Positions 13,199 to 23,313 of a stretch of 64,000 bases of DNA are shown one piece after another. A model generated the notes under the pieces. That model saw nothing but the letters and a program-made list of their open reading frames with translations. It searched no databases and was not told the origin of the DNA. Positions within the stretch are counted from its first letter, which is position 1. Every line of letters starts with the position of its first letter. A program made the position numbers and the translations under genes. This stretch comes from Miscanthus floridulus (taxonomy: Eukaryota; Streptophyta; Magnoliopsida; Poales; Poaceae), in NCBI RefSeq assembly GCF_019320115.1, contig NC_089593.1, positions 35,101,835 to 35,165,834 of the forward strand, read 5' to 3'.

Positions 13199-14047
13199 CT
13201 ATGGAGCGGTGTCAATCATGGTGAAGGACCGGCGCTTCTTCTTGTAGATCGATGGCTGCCCAAGTTGAGCTCAAAGTTCATCCACTTGCTTCTAGAGGCG
13301 TCTCTCAGCCCTCTGGGATGCACGTAGTTCTCCTTTGACTTCCTCATCCACCCCCTGCATAGCATGGACATGCTGCACCATTGCATCCAGAGTTGGGTCA
13401 CTCTCTGGTGGAGCCAAAACATGCCAAACACCCTGATGATCATTGCGAGGAAGGAACCTAAAGCGATCCTCCCTCATGGCCTCAAAGCGACGACCATGGT
13501 AGTGGATGTAGGCGTCCTATGCTGCATCTTCCATGCCATCCAAGGCATGGGCCCTCCTGGCAATGGCACAGTGGACAATCTCCACCTCATGTCCATCCTT
13601 GATGTCATTCCAAGCGATGACCACCAGCTCTACCTTCTAGAAGGTGGCCTCCAATGGATGCTGGTACTCTGCACAGTGGTAGCTGATGGAGGCATGCAGG
13701 TCGGGGTAGTAGTCGTCTAGCACGTGAGTGAGGAGGGTGTGGTAGTAGGCCATCTCTGGGGCTGGCTTGAAGTAGTACTTGCACTTCCAGCCTATCTCCT
13801 CATCCACCACAGGGACAGCTAAGGATGGTGCAGGTGTAGGGGAAGTAGCTGTCGACCCCTCAGGTGAAGCTACGACATGATAGACTAGTGCGACAGCTAG
13901 AGTAGGAGCAGGTGCAGGTGTCGGGGTAGCCATCTCCTCATCGTCGGAGATGATCACAATCTCCTTCTCCACCTATGGAGCTCATGGGGTGAACAGGGCA
14001 GGATAGCCAGCAGTGCTGAGTCGGGCAGTCTTCGGGTTATGAGACAT
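13199..14047 (-). pseudogene. Leader ORF upstream of gag, second copy (decayed)
   Basis: A single frame of 283 codons runs from ATG at 14047 to a TAG at 13199-13201, with about five internal stops. Two of these (TGA and TAG close together near 13970-13985) are TGG and CAG in the sister copy at 22270-23121, so they arose by transitions after the copies separated. The product would carry a short N-terminal stretch with 'KTARLSTAG', an 'EIVIISDDE' motif resembling a SUMO-interacting motif, a proline/alanine/threonine-rich linker, a conserved middle part and a charged, probably coiled-coil C-terminal third. Function unknown. It occupies the position of the element 2 leader ORF, but I see no clear overall homology between them. 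Confidence 0.65.
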
Positions 14048-14223
14048 CTATAGATTTAAAGTGAGATAGAATTAGAATCAACAATTTTATATAATAGATT
14101 AAGGTATGAAAAGCATAAATGTTTTAATAAAATAACAAGAATAAGACAGTAAGCAAGAAACCAGAGGAGCAAAGATGCTAAAACGACCGTTTTCTAACTA
14201 GGCTTGCGTCCTACAGTCAACAC

Positions 14224-14235
14224 GCTCTGATACCA
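14224..14235 (-). other. Primer binding site, second copy (initiator-Met tRNA type)
   Basis: The minus strand reads TGGTATCAGAGC, the plant initiator-Met tRNA primer site, 3 bases inside the LTR edge at 14239. The sister site at 23299-23310 has one C-to-T change. Confidence 0.85.
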
Positions 14236-14238
14236 ATT

Positions 14239-17115
14239 TGTCACACCCAATTTTAAGGATAAAATTGAATGCACAAAACTTGTGTGTGCCCAAGGATCAA
14301 TCACACACACAAGCTGACAAATTACATAAAGTATCATCATGGTGTCTCTTACATCAGATTCATAATATAACATACTCTTACATCACACAACAGAATATAA
14401 AAAGATGACTCTCTCGTGGGGCTTCATCACAGGGAAGCTCAACTGGTTGACCACAAGCCTAAAAATCCTCAGGAAATTCCTCATACCCGTTGTCATCTGC
14501 TACCCATCCAGGATTTTTTTATCCAAATAAAGAAAATAAACAAGCGTAAGTACATCATGTACTTACCAAGTTAACATGGGGTTATGAAGCTCAAAAAGGT
14601 TGACACTAGTTTACTACAGTTAGTATTTTTAGTAAGTCAAGCTTTTATTCCTAGGTATTATCAAATTATGCTTAAGCTCCCATTTAATCCCATATGAACA
14701 GATATCAAGGTCAAGTGTATCATATATCATCATAGAACAACTTAAATGATCATCAACAAGTAACCAGTTATTCTGTGAGTTTTCTGGGCCGCTCGTGACC
14801 ATAAGCACGGCTGTTATCACAGTTTGTTACCCTCTGCAGAGGTGGTGCACATTCACCATGAGTCATGATTCCCATATGCCTGGGTTAATTACTCCCATGT
14901 CACTGCCAAGGTGAGCGGGCAGGGTACACTATGAAGCCATTTCATAGGTTTCTCTAACAAGTTAGGGCCGCTAGGTTTCCTCGGTAGGCAGATGTAGGAA
15001 CCCCCCTTTCCTATGGCACATATCCATCGTGGCTATACACATAGGAATAGAGGCAGCCCTATACCCAACGTGGCAAGCCCCTTTTGCGCCATAAAGGTAA
15101 CCTCTAACTAGCTAGAAAAGGTCCTATTATTGAGCTAAAGTTAGAGCCATATCACTCTCCCGGTTGCACTGTCAGTCCCAGCTTTTGCCGACAGATAAGT
15201 CCTTATGGAGGGCCGGGAGCAACATGATCAATAGTCATTTGCCCCTTCACCCTATGGATCAGTTGTTATAAATCATGTTATACTTTTGGTTCCATAGAAC
15301 CATTCATCATCATGTAGATCATGTTCAGTTAGAGCACTAGCAATCTACCCATATGCAATTACCCCATAGGAGTCAAGGGAACAAGTCATCAAATGTCTAG
15401 AATGTCCTTAGGGTTATCAAAATTAGACACATGCACATGAGTAATTGATTAAAGTGAAATAGGACATCAAGGTAGGCCCATGCTATACTTGCCTTGGTTC
15501 ACAAACTCTTGCTGGTCCTGCTGGTCGTCGAAGAATTCTTGGTCTCCAACATTCTCCTCATCCGTCTGAACACGACCAACACTGGCAACATACAACATTC
15601 CAAAGGCATTTCATGCAAAGCAAACATTCCTATAATTAGAACTAGTACACCAACAGTATAGAAAATAAGATAAAATATTTATGAAAATAATCTATGTCTC
15701 GCTACGATCACTGTCAACGTGAAGTTCACAAAAAAACAGGAGCTAAAATGCGAAAGTTATGATTTAAACGGGATTTCCTATAGCAATATATTCAATTAAA
15801 TCTAACCATGAAATTTAAAAGTTCCAAACTTAACTAATAGTGGTTCTAACATGTAGCTTATGAAATTACGAAGCTAACGCGATTTGAATGGATCAATTCG
15901 GAGCTAAAACGACGATTTTATAAGCAAAACCGTTCAAATGGCATTTCTGTAAATACTAAAAACGTACTTTGAACTAAAACAGTTAACTTTACGCTTTCAA
16001 AACGAGAAAACATACATGGGGAAATATGCTAAGGACGGTGGGTTCTATTTCGGGAAAAGGGAGGGGCTCTTTAACAAATTTGCCATGGTGAAAGGGTATC
16101 GGCCATCCTAGGCCGTAGGATCGAGGACGAATGGCTCCGATTAGAGATGGGAAGGAAGAGAGAGAGTGCGCCGGCAGGGAACTAGGGGCAGCCGCGGCGG
16201 CTCTCCATGGCCGGCGGTGTGGAGCACTTCGGCGAGCATGGTTCGGAGGCCACGGTCCACAGAATGCGTATCCGAAGGCACCGGGAAGTTGCGGAGGAGT
16301 AGGGGATCTCGGCTAGGCCAAAAAGGTGGCCGGAGGGGAAGGCTGAAGCGGCGGGCACCATGGCCGGCGGCCAAGAGCTATCGACGCTCATGGCTATGGC
16401 ACTAGAAGCCACCAAACTCAAATTAAACGGCATGGGGAGGTAGAGGGGAGCATGGGGGTCTCACCGTGGGGAAGAAAGGTGTCGGAGATGGCTCGGGGAA
16501 GGCGGGTCACGGCGGTTCCAAGCTCGGTGGACGGTGGGGCTTCTCCGTGCGACGGTTGCAGCCTCCTATGCGTGAGCGAGGGTGAAACTAGAGCGGGGAG
16601 CGAGAGAGGGACGCGCGGGGGCTCGGCTTCGCTTAAAAAGAGGTTGGGGCGCGGGGAGGAGGGCGCTCCCACGACGCGCGTGGAGCGGGCGCGGTTGCAG
16701 CCGTGGCTTGACCAGGAGCTGCGGTTGCGGGAGGAAGGGGAGATGTGGGCGGCCGGCACTGGGCTGGGCCTCGGCCAGAAATGAGAAGAAGGGGGAGGGG
16801 AGAGGGAGCTAGGTTGGCGGGAGGAGCGGGCCTAGAATTAAGGGAGGAAGAGGAAAAAAAATAATTATTTTCCTTTTTCCAACAATTTTCCAAATTCATT
16901 TTCAATTAGATTTTGAATTCATTTGGACTTTGAATCAAAACCATTCATCACAAAAATAAATATGCAGCAGCATGTATGCATCACTTGTAGCTAATCTTAT
17001 ATTTGATTTTAGTTTTATAAAAATTATTAGTTTCCTATGTTTGAATGCTCACATAAATGCTTTAGATAAATCAATTTAGCTATTCTTGGAATAATGCAAA
17101 TTTTAGGGTGTTACA
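14239..17115 (-). repeat. Element 1 left (3') LTR, 2877 bp
   Basis: On the minus strand it begins TGTAACACCC and ends GGGTGTGACA. It matches the right LTR throughout, but it is ~105 bp shorter because a segment near 16740 is missing relative to 25800-25910. A GC-rich half at 16080-16850 carries overlapping spurious ORFs on both strands. These are compositional and are not annotated. Confidence 0.92.
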
Positions 17116-17133
17116 ATTCTACCCCCCTTAAGA
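17116..17133 (-). other. Polypurine tract of element 1
   Basis: The minus strand reads AAGGGGGGTAGAAT directly before the LTR start at 17115, the normal plus-strand primer position. Confidence 0.8.
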
Positions 17134-17169
17134 TGAATCTCGTCCTTGAGATTCGGGTGATTGCTTACT

Positions 17170-20100
17170 CAAACAGTTGGGGATAAGTCTTTCTCAGATC
17201 CTCTTCTCTTTCCTATGTAGCCTCATCCTCTGTATATCAATTCCACTGCACCTTGCACATCTTTATAGTTTGGCTTCTTGTAACTCTTTCTGTAGTTTCT
17301 AAGATCTTTATTGGATACTTTTCATAAGTAAGATCTTCCTTGACAGCAAGTTCTTCCAAAGGAATCTATTCTTCTAGTACCCTCAAACACTTTTTCAATT
17401 AGGAAACATGGAACACATCGTGCACACCTGACAAACTCTCAGGCAGTTCCAACTGATAAGCTACTTCTCCATGTCTCTCTAGGATCTTAAAAGGTCCTAT
17501 ATACCTTGGTGCTAACTTTCCCTTCATATTGAATCTTTTCACACTTCTCATTGGTGACACCTTCAAGTACACATAATCACCAACTTCAAAAGTCAGCTCT
17601 CTTCTGCGAGTATCAGCGTAACTCTTCTGTTGGGACTGAGCCACTCTCAAATTGTCTCTAATCATTCTCACTTATTCTTCCGCATCTCTAAGGACATCGG
17701 GTCCAAACACTTGAGTTTCACTAGTCTGATTCCAGAACAAAGGCGTTCTACATTTACGTCCATACAACGCCTCGAAAGGTGCCATCTTGAGACTCTTCTA
17801 ATAACTGTTGTTATACGAGAACTCTGCGTATGGCATACTCTTATCCCAACTATCACCATACTGAAGTGCACATGCTCTCAACATATCTTCCAAAATCTGG
17901 TTGATCCTTTCAGTCTGTCCATCAGTTTGCGGGTGGTAAGCAGAACTGAAATTCAACTTTGTCCCCAAAGACCTATGTACTTTATGCTAGAATTGCGATG
18001 TAAACTGAGTGCCTCTATCCTGACACAATTTTCTTGGGAACACCATGTAAGCACACTATTCTTTCCATGTACAACTCTGCTAGTCTTGCACCCTGTATAG
18101 GTAGTCTTGACTGGTAAAAAGTGAGTAACCTTGGTGAGTCGATCCACTATTACCCATATTGAATCATAACCTCTTTGAGTGCGGGGCAATCCTACGATAA
18201 AATCCATACCAACTTCTTCCCATTTCCATTCAGGAATCTTCATTGGTTGTAGTAACCCTACAGGTCTTTGATGCTCAGCTTTCACTCTTTGACATGTGTC
18301 ACACAAAGCCACATACTCTACCACATCTCTCTTCAAATCATACCACCAATACTTCTCCTTGAGATCCAAATACATCTTGGTACTTTCGGGATGTATAGAA
18401 TAAGCAGACTCATGGGCCTCTTGAAGAATTGCATCATGGATAGCCTTCACTTCAGGTACACATATCCTTTTTCCAAACCAAAGGGTGCCATTCTCATCCA
18501 TTCTGAATCCTGGTGCCTTTCCAAGCACTACATTCTCTGCTATCTCCTTAAGTTTTTCATCCTCCAATTGACCTTTGCGTATCTCTTGCTCCAAAGTAGG
18601 CTCTATCACCAATTCCATTGCATTAGTGACAAAACTCAAGTTGAGATGCTCCATTTCAGCACACAACTCTACTAACATAATTGTCGTCCCAATTCCATTA
18701 GCATAGCTCTTCCTGCTAAGTGCATCAGCTATGACATTTGCTTTTCTCGGGTGATAATGCACCTCCAAGTCATAGTCTTTGATCAATTCCAACCAACGAC
18801 GTTGTCTCAGATTTAGATCTAATTGGGTAAAGATATACTTCAAACTCTTATGATTGGTATAGATATCACTCTTATGTCCAATTAGATAATGTCTCCAGAT
18901 CTTCAAAGCATGAACCACAGCTGCCAATTCCAAGTCATGAGTAGGGTAATTCAACTCATGCTTCCTTAGTTGTCTAGATGCATATGCCACCACTCTTCCT
19001 TCTTGCATAAGCACACATCCAAGGCCCAAACGGGATGCATCACAATATATAGAGAAGTTCTTGCTTAAATCAGGGCAAAATTAATACTGGAGATGTAGTC
19101 AATCTCTTCTTTAGCTCATCAAAGTTTGCCTGGCATTTATCTGACCATACATACTTAGCATTCTTTTCCAACAGAGCTGTCATAGGCTTGGCTAGCTTGG
19201 AAAAACCTTCAATGAACCTCCGGTAGTATCCAGCCAATCCCAAAAAACTACGAACCTCACTTACATTGGTTGGTGGTTTCCAATTCAGCACATCTGTACT
19301 TTGCCTGGATCCACTGCTATTCCACCATTGGAGACAACATGACCTAGAAAAGAGACTTCCTTCAACCAAAACTCACACTTGCTCCGCTTAGCGTACAGCT
19401 TATGTTCTCTAAGCTTTTGTAAGACCATCCTTATATGTCCAGCATGTTCTTCTTCAGTCTTGGAGAATATTAGTATGTCATCTATGAATACCACCACAAA
19501 TTTATCCAGAAACTCCATGAACACCTTATTCATCAGATACATGAAGTATGCAGGTGCATTGGTCAAACCAAAAGACATAACGGTATACTCATACAATCCA
19601 TACCGTGTAGTGAATGATGTCTTGGGTATGTCTGAGTTTCGTATCTTTAGCTGATGGTACCCTGAGCGGAGATCAATCTTGGAGAACACATGGGCTCCTC
19701 TCAACTGATCAAACAAATCATCAATCCTAGGCAAAGGGTATTTATTCTTGATTGTAACCTCATTACGTGAACGGTAATCCACACACATCCGTTGACTACC
19801 ATCCTTCTTATCCACAAAGATCATAGGTGCCCCCCATGGGGAAGAACTGGGGCATATGAAACCTTTTTCTTGCAACTCTTTTAGTTGTTTCTTAAGCTCT
19901 TCTAATTCATTAACCCTCATTCTATATGGACGTTTAGCTATTGGTGCAGTTCCAGGTAATAATTCAATAATGAATTCGATGTCTCGGTCAGGTGGCATAC
20001 CTGGCAAGTCATCGGGGAAGACATCCGAGAACTCCTCCACGACATGATCTTGTTTATTGGCTTCACCATCTAGCTGGTTCACTATGGCTGTAGGCTGAGC

Positions 20101-20477
20101 TTGCACCACCACTTCTACATAGATTCTATCTCCATTGAGTGATGTCCGGTGTTGTTTCATCCAATCCATTCCTAGAATAAGATCAATTCCCGCTATTCTC
20201 AACACAATTGGTTTCACTTTGAAGTCTACCCCCCTAAGGAAATGCTAGTTGAGGGACTCCAATAAGAAGCGGGCATACTACCTCCCGGTGAATTTACTAG
20301 GATGGGGTTTTTTATGGCACATAAAGGTATGCTATGCATTCTAACAAAATCTTTGGAAATAAAAGAATGCGAAGCACCAGAATCAAAAAGTACTGTAGTA
20401 GAGATAGAGTTGACGCTGAATGTACCCAATATGACCTCTGGCGTCTCTTGACTTGCATTAGATGACACATAGTTCAC
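17170..20477 (-). pseudogene. Element 1 pol relic: protease, RT, RNase H, integrase, chromodomain
   Basis: The segments lie in several frames. The protease has 'FDSGASHSFIS' near 20350-20380. A 1-bp indel in the G run at ~20231 shifts the frame to RT (20217 down to 19285), which has the FIDDIL catalytic box. A further shift near 19300 leads to the connection domain with 'GYYRRFI' (19369-19070). Another shift leads to RNase H (19029 onward). RNase H keeps 'ELAAVV' and 'ADALSR', but the usual Asp of the 'YTDHKSL' box is Asn (codon 18853-18855, a G-to-A change). The integrase zinc finger 'CDTCQRV' and 'MDFIVGLP' follow, then another frameshift near 18100. The integrase C terminus is at 17671-17399 and a decayed chromodomain is at ~17330-17180. 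Clearly dead as a protein source. Confidence 0.9.
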
Positions 20478-21584
20478 CTTCGCAGTGTGAGGTGGTCGGG
20501 CATTGATCTTCTGATTGCCAGTCTAGTTCTGAGGTGCTTGTTGGTTCTACTTCTTAGGACACTGATGAGCATAGTGACCTACTTCTCCACAGCGGTAGCA
20601 GGCATTGGGGTTATTGGTTGCACCACTCTTCATAGGAGCATTGTTGGATGGTCCCTGGTGGGTTGCTAGATTGCCAGTCTGTTGCGGGGGACACTAATTA
20701 CCATACTGTTGCTGGTACTGAGGGCATTGCTGGAACTAGTTCCATTAAGGATACTAACCACGGTTTCCCTGGTTAGTTGGTCCTAAATTCCTTTGCTGAA
20801 AACCCTACTAGGGATAGGCACGTGGGCGGGTGTTACTTCCAAAAGCTTGCCCTTGAAGCCTCCTCTTCTTGGCTTCCATCTCTTTGTGCTTATCGTCAAT
20901 CACAATAGCGCGGTTCACTAATGACTGAAAGTTGGGGTAGGTGTTGGACATCAGTTGAAGCTGCAGTCCATCATAGAGTCCCTTGAGGAAACAGCATTGC
21001 TTATCCTTGTCCTCAGCCACATCATTTGGAGCATAGCGTGATAGTTGAGCAAACTTGTCACGATACTCCGCCACAGTCATGGATCCTTGCTTGAGGGACC
21101 TAAATTCCTCCTGCTGCAATTCCACGAGTCCATCAGGGATATGATAAGACCAGAAATTGTCCTTGAATTCCTGCCAGGTGATAGCAGGAGCATTGTTGGG
21201 ACGTCCATACTGGAATGAATCCCACCAATCCTGAGCTGCTCCCTGGAGTTGACCAGAAGCATACAACACCTTCTCAAGATCGTTGCATTGTGCTATGTTA
21301 AGTTGCTTCTCTCCAGCACGCAGCTAATCATCTGCCTCCATAGGGTCTGAGGCATGTGTGAACATCGGTGGACGACCCTTTATAAACTCTCCACGCTTAT
21401 CTCTGACCTGAATAGGCGATGGTCCTCTTGCAGGTTCATTGTCCAAGCGCTGCATCATAGCTTGCATCAACTGCGCTTGCATTCCCAATATTTGTTCCAT
21501 GGTCACAGGTGGTGGTGGTGGTGGATTTATGAGAGCATCACATCCATGACCACGGCCTCTGCCTCTTTCTCCTCTTGCGGCCAT
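20478..21584 (-). pseudogene. Element 1 gag relic
   Basis: The start is ATG at 21584, giving an Arg/Gly-rich N terminus and a proline run. A TAG at 21324-21326 interrupts the frame in a context where Trp is expected. The capsid-like part follows at 21323-20811 with 'WWDSF' and 'EFRSLKQGSMTV'. A Q/N-rich linker then holds about eight more in-frame stops, mostly TAG. The zinc knuckle, C-X2-C-X4-H-X4-C, survives near 20604-20553. The frame is continuous into the protease region, so decay here is by nonsense changes rather than indels. Gag would form the particle and package RNA. Confidence 0.88.
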
Positions 21585-22269
21585 CTGTTTTCCAACAAAT
21601 GCACAAAATTTAGAGATTTCCAAATTATAGAGAGCTTACAAAAGATAAAAAACAATGCTGAGAATTTTCTGGACAAGATTCAAATTCAGCAGTTCAGTAA
21701 AACTGTTATAACTCGAGTTTCAGAGATCCAACAGAGGTGCACCAAGAATTGTTAGAAAGCTTAGGAGATCAGCTACAACTTTTATGTAGATCACTTTACA
21801 GATTCTGACACACACATGGTCAAAAGTAGAGCTAAACTAAATCTGTGCTGGGTTCCAGACTGCGTAGGAACATCAACTTGTGACAGCTAGATCTCACAAA
21901 CCTGAATAGCTATTGATGTGATTCCAGAGACATTTGAAATATACAGAAGTCTAGTTGTCTCCACAAAAAATTCAGAATTTTTGATAGCCCAGATTTCGAG
22001 ATACAAGATAAAGATCACAGGCTGCTCCAGAAAACAGCACCGCAGAGATAAGATAAAGCAAACCATCTGCATTAAGATTTCATCTAATCTCAAGGTTCCA
22101 ATCTAAGGAAGTTGTGGACATGCCCACAAACTTCCAGCAATCAAACAAATACCAAATCAACCAAGTTCACAAATTAAAACATCTAATCATCCAAGTTCAC
22201 AAGACCAAACAAGACTAAATATGAAACACGAACTAATGACGTGGTAATCTAAATCAAGGCACCTAACAC

Positions 22270-23121
22270 CTATGGAGCAGTGTCAATCATGGTGAAGGAC
22301 TGGCGCTTCTTCTTGTTGATCGATGGCTGCCCAAGTTGAGCTCGAAGTTCATCCACTTGCTTCTGGAGGCGTCTCTCAGCTCTCTAGGATGCACGCAGTT
22401 CTCCTTTGACTTCCTCATCCACCCCGTGCATAGCATGGACATGGCTGCACCAGTTGCTTCCAGAGTTAGGGTCACTCTCTGGTGGAGCCAAAACCTACCA
22501 AACACCCTCATGATCATTGCGAGGAAGGAACCTGAAGCGATCCTCCCTCATGGCCTCAAAGCGACGACCATGGTAGTGGATGTAGGCGTCCTATGCTGAA
22601 TCTTACATGCCATCCAAGGCATGGGCCCTCCTGGCAGTGGCACGGTGGACAGTCTCCACCTCATGTCCATTCTTGATGTCATTCCAAGCGGTGACCACCA
22701 GCTCTACCTTCTAGAAGGTGGCCTCCAATGGATGCTAGTACTTTGCACAGTGGTAGCTGATGGAGGCATGTAGGTCGGGGTAGTAGTCGTCCAGCATGTG
22801 AGTGAGAAGGGTGTGGTAGTAGGCCATCTTTGGGGATGGCTTGAAGTAGTACTTGCACTTACAGCCTATCTCCTCATGCACCATAGGGACAGCTGAGGAT
22901 GGTGCAGGTGTAGGGGAAGTAGCCGTCGACTCCTCAGGTGAAGCTACGACAGGATAGACCGGTGCGACAGCTGGAGTAGGAGCAGGTGTAGGTGTCGGGG
23001 TAGCCATCTTCTCATCATCAGAGATGATCACAATCTCCTTCTCCACCTGTGGAGCCCATGGGGTGAACAGGGCACGATAGCCAGCAGTGCTGAGTCGGGT
23101 AGTCTTCGGGTTATGAGACAT
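22270..23121 (-). pseudogene. Leader ORF upstream of gag in element 1
   Basis: ATG is at 23121 and the terminal TAG at 22270-22272, ~284 codons with a few stops and a small local frameshift near 22450. The first 128 codons (to 22735) are open. They contain 'KTTRLSTAG' at the N terminus, 'EIVIISDDE' around residues 28-36 (SUMO-interacting-motif-like), a TPTPAP-type linker and a Tyr/His-rich conserved block. The stop at 22735 is CAG in the other copy. Known plant LTR elements sometimes carry an extra ORF before gag. No function is assigned. Confidence 0.65.
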
Positions 23122-23298
23122 CTATAGATTTAAAGTGAGATTAGAATTAGAATCAACAATTTTATATAATAGATTAAGGTATGAAAAGCATAAATGTTTT
23201 AATAAAATAACAAGAATAAGACAGTAAGCAAGAAACCAGAGGAGCAAAGATGCTAAAATGATCATTTTCTAACTAGGCTTGCGTCCTACAGTCAACAC

Positions 23299-23310
23299 GC
23301 TCTAATACCA
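23299..23310 (-). other. Primer binding site of element 1 (one mutation)
   Basis: The minus strand reads TGGTATTAGAGC, one C-to-T change from the initiator-Met tRNA primer site, 3 bases inside the right LTR edge at 23314. Confidence 0.85.
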
Positions 23311-23313
23311 ATT

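Larger units (their letters stand above)
12431..14238 (-). mobile_element. Extra truncated internal fragment of element 1: primer site, leader, gag start
   Basis: Read on the minus strand, this piece continues from the left LTR of element 1 through a primer site (14224-14235), the leader ORF (13199-14047) and the first ~27 codons of gag (start 12511), then stops at 12431. It is collinear with 21502-23313 of element 1. The order LTR-internal-LTR-partial internal implies a former tandem element or recombination between copies. The gag start shows the same arginine/glycine-rich N terminus and proline run as the main copy. Confidence 0.85.

Noticed and set aside
16131..16905. GC-rich ORFs on both strands in the element 1 LTR (also 25059-26086)
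   Set aside because: Several frames are open at once because of composition; they are not conserved between the two LTRs and show no domain.
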